Source: Caldicellulosiruptor danielii
GTDB taxonomy: Bacteria > Bacillota > Thermoanaerobacteria > Caldicellulosiruptorales > Caldicellulosiruptoraceae
Length of the DNA: 64,000 nucleotides
Direction: 5' to 3'
Assembly (NCBI RefSeq): GCF_034343125.1
Contig: NZ_CP139957.1
Coordinates: forward strand, 643,001-707,000
Positions 26,701 through 35,444 of this stretch are shown here, piece after piece. The position numbers and the translations under genes are program-made. The number at the start of each line of letters is the position of its first letter. Positions within the stretch are counted from its first letter, which is position 1. A model generated the notes under the pieces. It was not told where the DNA came from. It did not search any database and saw nothing but the letters and a program-made list of their open reading frames with translations.

Positions 26701-27900
26701 ATGGGGAACCATTCACTGATAAAGCAGATAAATAAACTATTGATACTGAAAACAATTTTAGATCATAAAGTAATTTCACGTGCGAAGATTTCAAGACTTG
26801 TAGATTTGAATAAAGCTACTGTTTCTAATTTGACTGATGAATTGATAAAAGAAGGTTATGTTATAGAAAAAGGATATGGAAAGTCAAAAGGTGGCAGACG
26901 ACCGGTTCTTTTGCAAGTTAACAAGGATGTGGGCTCAATAATTGGAATTGATTTAGGTGTTGATTATATTCATTTAATTCTTTCCAATTTTGTTGGCGAA
27001 ATTATATTTGAAGAGTATGTCAATTTAAGATTTGGAGAGAATAAAGAAAAATTTTTGAATACTCTCTTTGCTCTAATACAAAAAGCAATAGATAAATCTC
27101 CCCAGACACCTAAGGGTATTCTTGGAATAGGTATAGGTGTGCCAGGAATTGTAGAGAAAGAATCTGGAGTTGTACTTATTGCCCCAAACTTGAAGTGGGT
27201 CAATATACCTTTAAAAGAGATTTTGGAGGATAGATTTAAACTTCCTGTTTATATAGATAACGAAGCCAACGCAGGTGCACTGGGCGAAAAATGGTTTGGA
27301 GAATGGGGAAAAGTTAGTGATCTAATTTATTTGAGTGTCGGGATTGGACTTGGAGCAGGAATTATTATAGACAACAAACTTTTCAGAGGCGCTGCAGGAT
27401 TTGCTGGCGAGGTTGGACATACCACCATCAATTTTCAGGATGATGTTTGTAGCTGCGGTAACATCGGCTGCCTTGAGAACTTTGCATCTGAGAGGGCACT
27501 TTTGAGTGTTATCAAAAAACTTGTAAAAGAAGGAACAGAAGACAGGTATGTGAGCTGTGAAAATGTAGATGAAATCACGCCTTCTCAAATAATACAAGCA
27601 GCGAAGGATGGAAGTAGAGTTTGCAGAATGGCTGTACTCGAGATTGCTGAAAAGATGGGGATAGGCGTGGCAAATCTTGTAAATATTTTTAATCCTGAAA
27701 TAGTGATTATAGGTAACAAGGCATCATTTTTTGGAGACTTGTTTTTAGAAAAATTGAGGGAAGTAGTTAACCAGAAATCCTTTATTGCCCAGTTTTATAA
27801 TCTTAAAATTGAAGTTTCAAAGCTAAAGGACAAAGCTGTGGTTTTGGGGTGCATAGCAATGGTAATCTCTGATATGCTTTCTTTTCCAGAGTATGCATGA
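26701..27900 (+). CDS. ROK-family transcriptional repressor (XylR-like)
   Basis: 400 residues from ATG 26701, which follows AAGGA by ten bases; a GTG at 26683 is in frame but lacks a ribosome site. The N-terminal winged helix-turn-helix (about 15-65; SRAKISRLVDLNKATVSNLT) precedes a ROK sugar-kinase-like domain with GIDLG, GIGVPG and the zinc motif CSCGNIGCLE (Cys near 250, 252, 257). Such proteins repress xylose or xylan genes until a sugar binds. The probable operator is the palindrome at 23388-23410. Its stop lies 14 bases before the xylanase start, so the two are likely co-transcribed. Confidence 0.9.
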   Translation: MGNHSLIKQINKLLILKTILDHKVISRAKISRLVDLNKATVSNLTDELIKEGYVIEKGYGKSKGGRRPVLLQVNKDVGSIIGIDLGVDYIHLILSNFVGEIIFEEYVNLRFGENKEKFLNTLFALIQKAIDKSPQTPKGILGIGIGVPGIVEKESGVVLIAPNLKWVNIPLKEILEDRFKLPVYIDNEANAGALGEKWFGEWGKVSDLIYLSVGIGLGAGIIIDNKLFRGAAGFAGEVGHTTINFQDDVCSCGNIGCLENFASERALLSVIKKLVKEGTEDRYVSCENVDEITPSQIIQAAKDGSRVCRMAVLEIAEKMGIGVANLVNIFNPEIVIIGNKASFFGDLFLEKLREVVNQKSFIAQFYNLKIEVSKLKDKAVVLGCIAMVISDMLSFPEYA

Positions 27901-27914
27901 GGAGGAATAATAAG

Positions 27915-29984
27915 ATGGAGTGTGGTATTTATGGAAAAATGAAAAGGTTTTCAGCTATGCTTTTAACAATTTTAATTTTAACTACAACCCTCATAGGGTT
28001 AGAAGGTGTTAAATTTGGTAGAGTCAACGGAGCAACTAAAAAGAGTTTTATTGGATTTAATTTTGAGAATAAATTGGCAACTCCATTTAAAGCATCGGGC
28101 AAATCTGTTGTTTTAAAGATTGACAGTACAACAGCAGCTGAAGGATCCATTTCCCTTCTTGTAAGTGGGAGAAAGCAAATATATGATGGAGTTTTGCTTG
28201 ATGCGACCAATCTGATAGATTATTCAAATGAATATACAATCACTCTTTATGTTTATCACAAGTCCAGCAGACTACAACGTTTTGTTGTAAGTAGTGAAAT
28301 TGAGACAAAGAGCGGAAAAGAAACTAAACTACTGTGTGAAAAGGTTGTAATGCCAAATAGTTGGAAAAAACTTGATGCAAATTTAAACTTAGCTGAGCTA
28401 AGGGGTATTAAAAAGGTTTTACTAAAAGTGTATGTACCAACCTCAACCATTAATTTTTACATTGACCTTTTTGCCATCAAAGTTTACGATAGTTCTCACA
28501 TCATAAAATATGAAAGCTTTGAAGATAAAAACGTGGCAGGATTTATGCCTCAGGATAAAAAATGTAAATTAGCCATCTCAAAAGAAAAAGCATACCAGGG
28601 TACATATAGCATAAAGCTTCAGCAGACTGACAAAAAGCAAAATACGACAGTTTTTCTGCCTGTAAAAGGTACAATTGAAAAGGGTAAGAGCTATTCAATA
28701 TCTTTTTATGTATATCAGCCTGTTCTAAAGAGTTTAAACTTAGCAGTTGGTGTTAGGTTTTTAGAAAACCGAAAAAACACAAAAGAGATTATACTTGCCA
28801 AATTGGCTGTTCCAATGAATAAGTGGACAGAAGCATTTGCAAGTTATAGGCCTTCTTTGGAATCAAAGGTAAAAGACTTTGTCATTTTCATAAGGCCTCT
28901 TTCAGATGTTTCTTATTATTACCTTGACAGCTTCACAATCTTAGATGATGAGTGGTATTCAGCTGTGCCTGATTTAGATTTGCCTTCTTTAAGTGAGAAA
29001 TATAAAAACTACTTTAAAGTTGGTGTTGCTGTACCCTACAAGGCTTTAACAAATCCTGTTGATGTTGCGCTAATAAAGAGACATTTTAACAGCATTACAG
29101 CAGAAAATGAGATGAAGCCAGAAGCACTTGAGCCGTTTGAAGGGACTTTTAGCTTTTCAATTGCTGATGAGTATCTGGATTTTTGCAAGAAGAATAATAT
29201 AGCTATCCGAGGGCATACCCTTGTGTGGCATCAGCAAACACCCAGCTGGTTTTTCCAGAACCCTCAGACAGGGAAGAAGCTGACAAACAGTGAAAAAGAC
29301 AAGAATATACTTTTAGAGAGGTTAAAAAAATATATCCAGACAGTTGTTTCAAGATACAGGGGCAAGATTTATGCTTGGGATGTTGTCAATGAAGCAATAG
29401 ACGAAAATGAGCCTGATGGATTTAGAAAAAGTGATTGGTTTAAGATATTGGGGCCTGAATATATTGAAAAAGCCTTTATTTTTGCGCATCAGGCAGACCC
29501 GAATGCACTGCTATTTTACAATGATTATTCAACAGAAAACCCGATAAAAAGAGAGTATATCTATAAGCTTGTTAAGAATTTAAAGGCAAAGGGGATACCA
29601 ATTCATGGTGTTGGTCTTCAGTGCCATATTTCTGTGAGCTGGCCAAGCGTTGAAGAGGTTGAAAGAACCATAAAACTTTTTAGCAGCATTCCTGGTATTA
29701 AGATACATGTCACAGAAATTGATATAAGTGTGGCAAAAGAATTTGGTGAAGATATAGATGAGGAAACAAAGAGATATCTTTTGATTCAGCAGGCAAGAAA
29801 ATTAAATGACCTTTTTGAAGTTTTTAAAAAATACAAAAATGTGGTAACAAGTGTTTCGTTCTGGGGGCTTAAAGATGACTATTCATGGCTAAAAGGCGAC
29901 TACCCACTTTTATTTGACAAGAACTATCAGCCAAAATTTGCTTTTTGGAGTTTAATAGACCCATCAGTTGTGCCAGAGGAATAA
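27915..29984 (+). CDS. Secreted GH10 endo-1,4-beta-xylanase with two CBM22-like modules
   Basis: Hydrolyses internal beta-1,4 bonds of xylan. ATG 27915 is chosen since GGAGG at 27901-27905 sits nine bases upstream; an upstream ATG at 27897 overlaps the ROK stop. Layout of the 689 residues: signal peptide (about 1-37), two CBM22-like beta-sandwich modules (about 42-190 and 195-345), and the GH10 barrel (about 355-685) with acid/base E493 in WDVVNEAI and nucleophile E601 in HVTEIDI; HTLVWHQQ is also conserved. No SLH or dockerin is present, so the enzyme should be released or held loosely. Linked to the xylo-oligosaccharide transporter and XylR-like regulator. Confidence 0.95.
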   Translation: MECGIYGKMKRFSAMLLTILILTTTLIGLEGVKFGRVNGATKKSFIGFNFENKLATPFKASGKSVVLKIDSTTAAEGSISLLVSGRKQIYDGVLLDATNLIDYSNEYTITLYVYHKSSRLQRFVVSSEIETKSGKETKLLCEKVVMPNSWKKLDANLNLAELRGIKKVLLKVYVPTSTINFYIDLFAIKVYDSSHIIKYESFEDKNVAGFMPQDKKCKLAISKEKAYQGTYSIKLQQTDKKQNTTVFLPVKGTIEKGKSYSISFYVYQPVLKSLNLAVGVRFLENRKNTKEIILAKLAVPMNKWTEAFASYRPSLESKVKDFVIFIRPLSDVSYYYLDSFTILDDEWYSAVPDLDLPSLSEKYKNYFKVGVAVPYKALTNPVDVALIKRHFNSITAENEMKPEALEPFEGTFSFSIADEYLDFCKKNNIAIRGHTLVWHQQTPSWFFQNPQTGKKLTNSEKDKNILLERLKKYIQTVVSRYRGKIYAWDVVNEAIDENEPDGFRKSDWFKILGPEYIEKAFIFAHQADPNALLFYNDYSTENPIKREYIYKLVKNLKAKGIPIHGVGLQCHISVSWPSVEEVERTIKLFSSIPGIKIHVTEIDISVAKEFGEDIDEETKRYLLIQQARKLNDLFEVFKKYKNVVTSVSFWGLKDDYSWLKGDYPLLFDKNYQPKFAFWSLIDPSVVPEE

Positions 29985-29999
29985 AAAGCAGATAGAATT

Positions 30000-30057
30000 G
30001 GGAAGCACCACAAGAAGGTTTTAAACTTCTTTAGAATTGGTGCTTTCCTATTTTTTG
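30000..30057 (+). terminator. Terminator after the xylanase gene
   Basis: GGGAAGCACCA (30000-30010) pairs with TGGTGCTTTCC (30038-30048) with a one-base bulge; an inner AGAAG/CTTCT stem and the run ATTTTTT support it. Confidence 0.75.
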
Positions 30058-30070
30058 TGTGGTTTTGAAG

Positions 30071-30099
30071 TTGAAAAAACTGAAAAATTGTTATATTAT
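30071..30099 (+). promoter_or_regulatory. Probable sigma-A promoter for the sugar-phosphate isomerase gene
   Basis: TTGAAA (30071-30076), 17-base spacer, TATTAT (30094-30099). Confidence 0.65.
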
Positions 30100-30134
30100 G
30101 AAATAGAAAATTTTAAAGAAAGGAGCCTGGGAAA

Positions 30135-31199
30135 ATGCTTGATAATTTAGAGACAATTGCACAGAATGATCCAAGCGGTATGTTTGAGGCAGTGTATAAT
30201 CTTCCTGAGCAAATTCAAAAAGCATACGAGATAGGCAAAAATATTAGCGTGAATGTAAAAACAGAAGATATAGATAAGGTTGTGATTACAGGTCTTGGTG
30301 GTTCAGCAATAGGTGGGAACCTTTTGAGAGTATTTGTCCTTGACAAGTGCAAAATTCCTGTGATTGTTAACAGAGACTATGTACTTCCTGCTTATGTTGA
30401 TTCTAAAACTCTTATCATAGCGTCCAGCTACTCAGGTAACACCGAAGAGACACTTTCTGCATACCAGGATGCAAAGGCAAAAGGAGCAAAGATCATTGCA
30501 ATCACAACAGGCGGAAAGTTAAAAGAGTTTGCCGAAAAAGACGGATTTGATGTAATCACAATTCCAAGCGGACTTCAACCAAGAGCTGCACTTGGATACT
30601 CATTCATTCCTCTCTTGATGCTATTTGTTAAACTTGGGCTGATTGAACCTGTTGATGACCAGATAGAGGAAACAATAAAGGTTTTGAGTGATCTGAGAGA
30701 AAGATATAAACCAGAGGTGCCTGAAGAGAAAAACCTTGCAAAGAGACTTACACTAAAACTTTGGAACAAGCTTCCAATCATATATGGCATTAGCGGAACC
30801 ACAGAAGTCATTGCAGAGAGATGGAAAGGTCAGATTTGTGAAAATTCAAAGTCGCCAGCATATTTCAATGTGTTTTCTGAACTCAACCACAACGAAATAG
30901 TTGGAACTGAGTCGCCAAAGCATATTCTTGGACTTTTTGAAATTGTAATGCTCCATGACACAGAAGACCACAAGAGAAATGCAATTAGAATGGATATTAC
31001 AAAGGACCTTGTAAAAGGTGTTGTATCTGGAGTAAATGATATATACTCAATTGGAAATTCAAGACTTGCAAGAATGTTTTCTCTAATCTACTTAGGTGAC
31101 TATGTATCACTTTATCTTGCAACACTTTACCAGAATGATCCAACTCCTGTGAAAAAGATTGATATTTTGAAGAACAAACTTGCAGAGATTAAAGACTAA
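30135..31199 (+). CDS. Glucose-6-phosphate isomerase, bifunctional PGI/PMI (SIS) family
   Basis: Interconverts glucose-6-phosphate and fructose-6-phosphate, possibly also mannose-6-phosphate, in glycolysis. At 354 residues it is shorter than classical PGI and matches the PGI/PMI family: an SIS domain with GLGGSAIGGNLL and SSYSGNTEETL, then GYSFIPLLML and SELNHNEIVG, where Glu and His would be catalytic. AAAGGAGCC precedes ATG 30135. It is followed by a PHP hydrolase and class II aldolase, consistent with a glycolytic setting. Dual PMI activity is inferred from family membership. Confidence 0.88.
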   Translation: MLDNLETIAQNDPSGMFEAVYNLPEQIQKAYEIGKNISVNVKTEDIDKVVITGLGGSAIGGNLLRVFVLDKCKIPVIVNRDYVLPAYVDSKTLIIASSYSGNTEETLSAYQDAKAKGAKIIAITTGGKLKEFAEKDGFDVITIPSGLQPRAALGYSFIPLLMLFVKLGLIEPVDDQIEETIKVLSDLRERYKPEVPEEKNLAKRLTLKLWNKLPIIYGISGTTEVIAERWKGQICENSKSPAYFNVFSELNHNEIVGTESPKHILGLFEIVMLHDTEDHKRNAIRMDITKDLVKGVVSGVNDIYSIGNSRLARMFSLIYLGDYVSLYLATLYQNDPTPVKKIDILKNKLAEIKD

Positions 31200-31238
31200 T
31201 ATTTTGAATTTCTATAAAAATTTTTAATGAGAGCTGAG

Positions 31239-31979
31239 ATGAAAATGTTTTTGGAAGTGGAGACGCACTGTCATACCATTGCAAGCGGTCATGCTTACAA
31301 TACCTTGGAAGAGATGGTACTTGAGGCACAAAGAAAAGGTTTGAAAGGAATATGTATAACTGACCACGGCCCTGAGATGCCAGGGTCGTGTAGCAGTTTA
31401 TATTTTTACAATCTGGTAGTTGTGCCGAGAAGAATAAATGGTATAATGGTATTTAGAGGGTGCGAGGCAAATATTGTTGACTACGAAGGCAACATAGACA
31501 TCCCGGAAGCAGCCCTCAAAAGGCTTGATTTTGTTATTGCAAGCCTGCATGATGTTTGCATCCCGAGTGGGACAGTTTCTGACCATACCAGGGCACTCAT
31601 TGGTGCTATCAAAAATCCTTATATACATTGCATAGGGCATCCGGGGAATCCACTATATGAAATTGACAAAGAAGAGGTTGTGCTTGCTGCGATGGAATAT
31701 AAAAAAGCAATTGAGATAAACAACTCTTCGTTTTATGTTCGAGAAAAGAGTAAGGAAAACTGCATAGAGATTTTAAAACTGTGCAAAAAACATGGTGTGT
31801 ATATTGCCTTAGGCTCAGATGCACATTACAAAGCAGACATCGGCAGATGCGAAATTACTCAAAAACTTGTCTGTGAATATGAATTTCCGCCTGAGCTTAT
31901 TGTCAACAAAAGCTTAGAAAGCTTTATAAGCTTTCTAAAGCTTCATGGAAAGGATTTAGATTTAAAACAAAAATTTTAA
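31239..31979 (+). CDS. PHP-domain metal-dependent hydrolase (YcdX-like)
   Basis: Predicted phosphoesterase with a trinuclear metal site. Motifs: ETHCHTIASGHA near the N-terminus, ITDHGPEMPG, a Glu in FRGCEANI, ASLHD, CIGHPGN and GSDAHY, together the PHP-family metal ligands in order. Three starts are possible (31227, 31239, 31245) and none has a good ribosome site; 31239 is a compromise. About 246 residues, normal for YcdX. It lies between the isomerase and the aldolase. Substrate unknown. Confidence 0.85.
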   Translation: MKMFLEVETHCHTIASGHAYNTLEEMVLEAQRKGLKGICITDHGPEMPGSCSSLYFYNLVVVPRRINGIMVFRGCEANIVDYEGNIDIPEAALKRLDFVIASLHDVCIPSGTVSDHTRALIGAIKNPYIHCIGHPGNPLYEIDKEEVVLAAMEYKKAIEINNSSFYVREKSKENCIEILKLCKKHGVYIALGSDAHYKADIGRCEITQKLVCEYEFPPELIVNKSLESFISFLKLHGKDLDLKQKF

Positions 31980-31993
31980 GGAGGTAATTTAAA

Positions 31994-32965
31994 ATGCCGT
32001 TAGTTACCACAAGAGAAATGTTTAAAAAAGCGGCCGAAGGTAAGTACGCAATAGGTGCATTTAACGTCAACAACATGGAGATTATCCAAGGAATTGTTGA
32101 GGCTGCAAAGGAGGAACAGGCACCGCTTATTTTACAGGTTTCAGCAGGTGCGAGAAAGTATGCAAAGCACATCTATCTTATCAAGCTTGTTGAAGCAGCA
32201 CTTGAAGATTCAGGAGACCTTCCAATTGCCCTTCATCTTGACCATGGCGAGGATTTTGAAATATGCAAAGCTTGTATTGACGGTGGTTTTACTTCTGTTA
32301 TGATTGATGGGTCAAGGCTTCCTTTTGAGGAGAATATTGCTCTTACAAAAAAGGTTGTTGAATATGCTCATGAACGTGGTGTTGTTGTTGAAGCAGAGCT
32401 TGGTAAGCTTGCCGGAATTGAAGATAACGTAAAGGTTGCAGAGCATGAAGCGGCTTTTACAGACCCTGACCAGGCGGCAGAGTTTGTTGAAAGAACAGGT
32501 GTTGACTCTTTGGCTGTTGCAATTGGAACAAGCCATGGAGCTTACAAATTCAAAGGCGACCCAAGACTTGATTTTGAAAGACTTCAGAAGATTGTTGAAA
32601 AACTTCCAAAAGATTTTCCAATTGTTCTTCACGGTGCATCAACAGTTTTGCCAGAATTTGTTGAGATGTGCAACAAGTACGGTGGAAACATTCCAGGGGC
32701 AAAAGGTGTACCAGAAGATATGCTCAGAAAAGCAGCAGAGCTTGGTGTCCGAAAGATTAACATTGACACTGACTTGAGACTTGCAATGACTGCAGCCATC
32801 AGAAAACATCTATATGAGTATCCTGACCATTTTGACCCAAGACAATATCTTAAAGATGGAAGAGAAGCAATAAAGGAGATGGTAAAACACAAGCTTAAAA
32901 ATGTTCTTGGCTGTGCAGGCAAGGCTCCCGAGATTTTAGAGGAAATAAAGAAAAACAGAGGTTAA
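31994..32965 (+). CDS. fba: Class II fructose-1,6-bisphosphate aldolase
   Basis: Zinc-dependent aldolase splitting fructose-1,6-bisphosphate into DHAP and glyceraldehyde-3-phosphate. Metal and active-site motifs are ALHLDHGEDFE (Asp/His), VEAELGKLAG, AIGTSHGAYKF and LHGAS, followed by INIDTDLRLA for phosphate binding. 323 residues, typical of the Firmicute FbaA-like group. AAGGAGGT lies upstream and a terminator immediately downstream. Confidence 0.96.
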   Translation: MPLVTTREMFKKAAEGKYAIGAFNVNNMEIIQGIVEAAKEEQAPLILQVSAGARKYAKHIYLIKLVEAALEDSGDLPIALHLDHGEDFEICKACIDGGFTSVMIDGSRLPFEENIALTKKVVEYAHERGVVVEAELGKLAGIEDNVKVAEHEAAFTDPDQAAEFVERTGVDSLAVAIGTSHGAYKFKGDPRLDFERLQKIVEKLPKDFPIVLHGASTVLPEFVEMCNKYGGNIPGAKGVPEDMLRKAAELGVRKINIDTDLRLAMTAAIRKHLYEYPDHFDPRQYLKDGREAIKEMVKHKLKNVLGCAGKAPEILEEIKKNRG

Positions 32966-32980
32966 AAAGTGCTGCAAAGT

Positions 32981-33012
32981 AAAGGGCGAAGGGGAACCTT
33001 GCCCTTTTTCTT
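32981..33012 (+). terminator. Terminator after fba
   Basis: AAAGGGC (32981-32987) and GCCCTTT (33001-33007), with inner AAGG/CCTT and a one-base bulge, followed by TTTC. Confidence 0.8.
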
Positions 33013-33072
33013 TATTAAAAAAATTCTGCAGAAAGTTTCACGATTTTTTAGGTCGGGAGTGAGGTCAAAAAA

Positions 33073-33101
33073 TTGTATTGTAAAATAGTTTGTGATAAAA
33101 T
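33073..33101 (+). promoter_or_regulatory. Probable sigma-A promoter for the SCIFF operon
   Basis: TTGTAT (33073-33078), 17-base spacer, TAAAAT (33096-33101). Confidence 0.55.
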
Positions 33102-33192
33102 ACTATTTGTTGTTTATGCATATAAAGAATATTTTTGCGTGAAAAGAATAAGTTTTATTCTAACTTTTAAAAAAGGGAGGTTTGAGGTTTTT

Positions 33193-33336
33193 ATGAAGCA
33201 TATAAAGGTTGTTGTAAAAAATGCTCTTTCAAAAACAGTTGTCTCTGGCGGCTGTGGTGAGTGCCAGGCATCCTGCCAGTCAGCTTGCAAGACATCTTGT
33301 ACTGTTGGAAACCAAATTTGCAAAAATAGAAAATAA
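33193..33336 (+). CDS. scfA: SCIFF ranthipeptide precursor (six cysteines in forty-five residues)
   Basis: 47-residue precursor with cysteines at 21, 24, 28, 32, 36 and 43 (motif GGCGECQASCQSACKTSC), the defining pattern of SCIFF peptides, which are nearly universal in Clostridia. A radical SAM maturase adds thioether crosslinks. GGGAGG and GAGG precede ATG 33193. A longer frame opens upstream at 33073 but is not supported by a ribosome site. A hairpin separates it from the maturase gene. The cellular role of the product is poorly known; quorum or stress signalling has been proposed for relatives. Confidence 0.93.
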   Translation: MKHIKVVVKNALSKTVVSGGCGECQASCQSACKTSCTVGNQICKNRK

Positions 33337-33349
33337 TCTTTCTTTGGGT

Positions 33350-33380
33350 GGGCTGTCAAAAAATTTTTTAAGGGCAGCCC
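33350..33380 (+). other. Hairpin between SCIFF precursor and maturase genes
   Basis: GGGCTGTC (33350-33357) pairs with GGCAGCCC (33373-33380) with one wobble. No T run follows. It probably lets the peptide mRNA outnumber the maturase mRNA. Confidence 0.55.
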
Positions 33381-33439
33381 TATGCAAAACTTTTTTAATT
33401 TAAAATGTGATAAAGCAGGAGGAAGACAAGCAGGAAAAG

Positions 33440-34801
33440 ATGGTTCATACGTTTGAGAAGTTTGGACTTAAAATAGTGGTAGATGTGGCATCAGGTTCAA
33501 TTTTCACAGTTGATAGCATTGCTTATGATGTAATAAAGTATTACAAAGAAAATGGAAGTTTTGATGGAGTAGAAGATGCACTTGAGTTTGATAGACAGCA
33601 GATAGCTGAGGCAGTTTTTGAAGTAAAAAGCTTAATTGAACAAGGAGTTTTGTTTTCTGAGGATACATATAAGGATATGAATTTAATTGAAAAGAGAAAT
33701 CCAGTTATAAAGGCAATGTGCCTTCACGTTGCCCACGACTGTGACCTGAGATGCAGATACTGTTTTGCATCAAGTGGCAGTTTCAAACAAGAAAGAAAAC
33801 TTATGAGCTTTGATGTGGGCAAAAAGGCAATAGATTTTCTGCTTCAAAACTCTGGTTCAAGACAGAACTTAGAGGTTGATTTTTTTGGCGGAGAGCCACT
33901 TTTGAATTTTGATGTAGTAAAAAATATTGTTGAGTATGCAAGGCAAGAGGAAAAGAAGTATAACAAAAAAATATCTTTTACACTGACAACAAATGCAACA
34001 AACCTCTCAGACGATATAATTGAATATCTAAACCAGAACATGGAAAATGTTGTACTCAGCCATGATGGAAGACCTGAAGTTAATGACTTTATGAGAATTG
34101 ACAGAAACGGCAATAGCACCTATAGCAAAATCACAGACAACATTTTGAGGTTTATCCAAAAAAGAAATGGGAAAACTTATTACGTGAGAGGAACATTTAC
34201 AGCAAAGAACTTGGATTTTTCAAAGGATGTTATGCACCTTTATAGCCTTGGGATAAAAGAAATTTCGATTGAACCTGTTGTGCTTTCCAAAGACAGTCCC
34301 TGGGCAATACGTGAGAGTCACATTGAAAAAATAAAACAAGAGTATGATATTTTGGCGGAAGAGTTTATAAATGCGAAACTTAAAGGAGAAGGTTTTAACT
34401 TCTTCCATTTCAGTATAGACTTAAGTGGTGGTCCGTGCGTGTCAAAAAGACTTTCAGGGTGTGGTGCTGGGTTTGAATATGTAGCAGTTGACCCGGAAGG
34501 GAATATCTTCCCATGCCACCAGTTTGTTGACAAGCCAGATTTTAAACTTGGTAACCTCTTTGAAGGTATAAAGAGGTATGATTTAGTTGAGGAGTTTAAG
34601 AAAAATACTATTTATGAAAAAGATGAATGTTCACAGTGCTGGGCGAGGTTTTACTGTAGTGGTGGGTGCGCTGCTGCGAATTATAATATGAACGGTGATG
34701 TTAAGAAATCTTACATTGTTGGTTGTGAACTTGAAAGAAAGAGGGTGGAAAATGCAATAGCAATAAAGCTTTATCTTATGGAAAAGGGGATAAGAAGCTA
34801 A
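33440..34801 (+). CDS. scfB: SCIFF radical SAM maturase with SPASM domain
   Basis: Installs thioether crosslinks in the SCIFF peptide. The radical SAM cluster motif C-x3-C-x2-C is CDLRCRYC (Cys 101, 105, 108). A FFGGEPLLN segment contacts SAM, and the C-terminal SPASM region has many Cys (GPCVSKRLSGCGAGFEYVAV, FPCHQF, CSQCWARFYCSGGC). ATG 33440 gives the family's usual start MVHTFEKFG; a GTG at 33407 opens an extension with no homologous feel. The N-terminal part resembles a peptide-recognition (RRE-type) fold. Stop and the next gene's start are separated by one base. Confidence 0.93.
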   Translation: MVHTFEKFGLKIVVDVASGSIFTVDSIAYDVIKYYKENGSFDGVEDALEFDRQQIAEAVFEVKSLIEQGVLFSEDTYKDMNLIEKRNPVIKAMCLHVAHDCDLRCRYCFASSGSFKQERKLMSFDVGKKAIDFLLQNSGSRQNLEVDFFGGEPLLNFDVVKNIVEYARQEEKKYNKKISFTLTTNATNLSDDIIEYLNQNMENVVLSHDGRPEVNDFMRIDRNGNSTYSKITDNILRFIQKRNGKTYYVRGTFTAKNLDFSKDVMHLYSLGIKEISIEPVVLSKDSPWAIRESHIEKIKQEYDILAEEFINAKLKGEGFNFFHFSIDLSGGPCVSKRLSGCGAGFEYVAVDPEGNIFPCHQFVDKPDFKLGNLFEGIKRYDLVEEFKKNTIYEKDECSQCWARFYCSGGCAAANYNMNGDVKKSYIVGCELERKRVENAIAIKLYLMEKGIRS

Positions 34802-34802
34802 A

Positions 34803-35318
34803 ATGATTATTACTTATAAAGGCAAGACACCTAAAATTGCGCCTTCTGCTTTTGTAGCAGAGAATGCAGTTATAATAGGCGATGTTGAGATTGGAGAGAA
34901 TTCAAGTGTGTGGTTTGGCTGTGTTTTAAGGTGTGAAGAGAATAGAATTATAATTGGAAAGAATACAAATATACAAGACCTTACAACAATACACACAGAC
35001 CATTGCTGCTCTGTTATAATAGGCGACAATGTTACTATTGGTCATAATGTGGTTCTTCATGGTTGTGAGATAGGCAACAATGTTTTAATTGGAATGGGCA
35101 GTATTGTTATGAACGGAAGCAAAATAGGTGACAATAGCTTGATTGGAGCAGGAAGTCTTATAACTCAAAACATGGTCATCCCGCCAAATACCCTTGTGTT
35201 TGGCAGACCTGCTAAAGTAATAAGAGAGCTTAAGCCAGAGGAGATTGATAAAATTGCAATTTCTGCAAAGGAGTATATAGAGCTTAGCAATGAGTATATA
35301 AAGATAAAAGAATATTAG
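34803..35318 (+). CDS. Gamma-carbonic-anhydrase-like hexapeptide-repeat protein
   Basis: 171-residue left-handed beta-helix protein (repeats such as IIGDVEIG, IIGDNVTIG, LIGMGSIV). Likely zinc ligands are His64, His81 and His86, with the last two at the spacing seen in gamma-carbonic anhydrases. Many family members have not been shown to be active anhydrases. The gene starts one base after the SCIFF maturase stop, implying translational coupling, but a functional link is not evident. Confidence 0.85.
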   Translation: MIITYKGKTPKIAPSAFVAENAVIIGDVEIGENSSVWFGCVLRCEENRIIIGKNTNIQDLTTIHTDHCCSVIIGDNVTIGHNVVLHGCEIGNNVLIGMGSIVMNGSKIGDNSLIGAGSLITQNMVIPPNTLVFGRPAKVIRELKPEEIDKIAISAKEYIELSNEYIKIKEY

Positions 35319-35328
35319 ATTTTGTTTG

Positions 35329-35358
35329 TTGACTTTTTATCAAGCAGAGGATTATAAT
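35329..35358 (+). promoter_or_regulatory. Probable sigma-A promoter for secDF
   Basis: TTGACT (35329-35334), 18-base spacer, TATAAT (35353-35358). Confidence 0.7.
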
Positions 35359-35444
35359 TTTACTGAATGAGTATTTGCCAGAAATATAAATTAAATTTAC
35401 TGCTTGTTTTTTCTTAACCTTCTAAAAAGAAAGGAGAAAGGGTT

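Noticed and set aside
33073-33192. N-terminal extension of the SCIFF precursor
   Set aside because: It covers the predicted promoter and has no ribosome site; the family length and GGGAGG favour ATG 33193.
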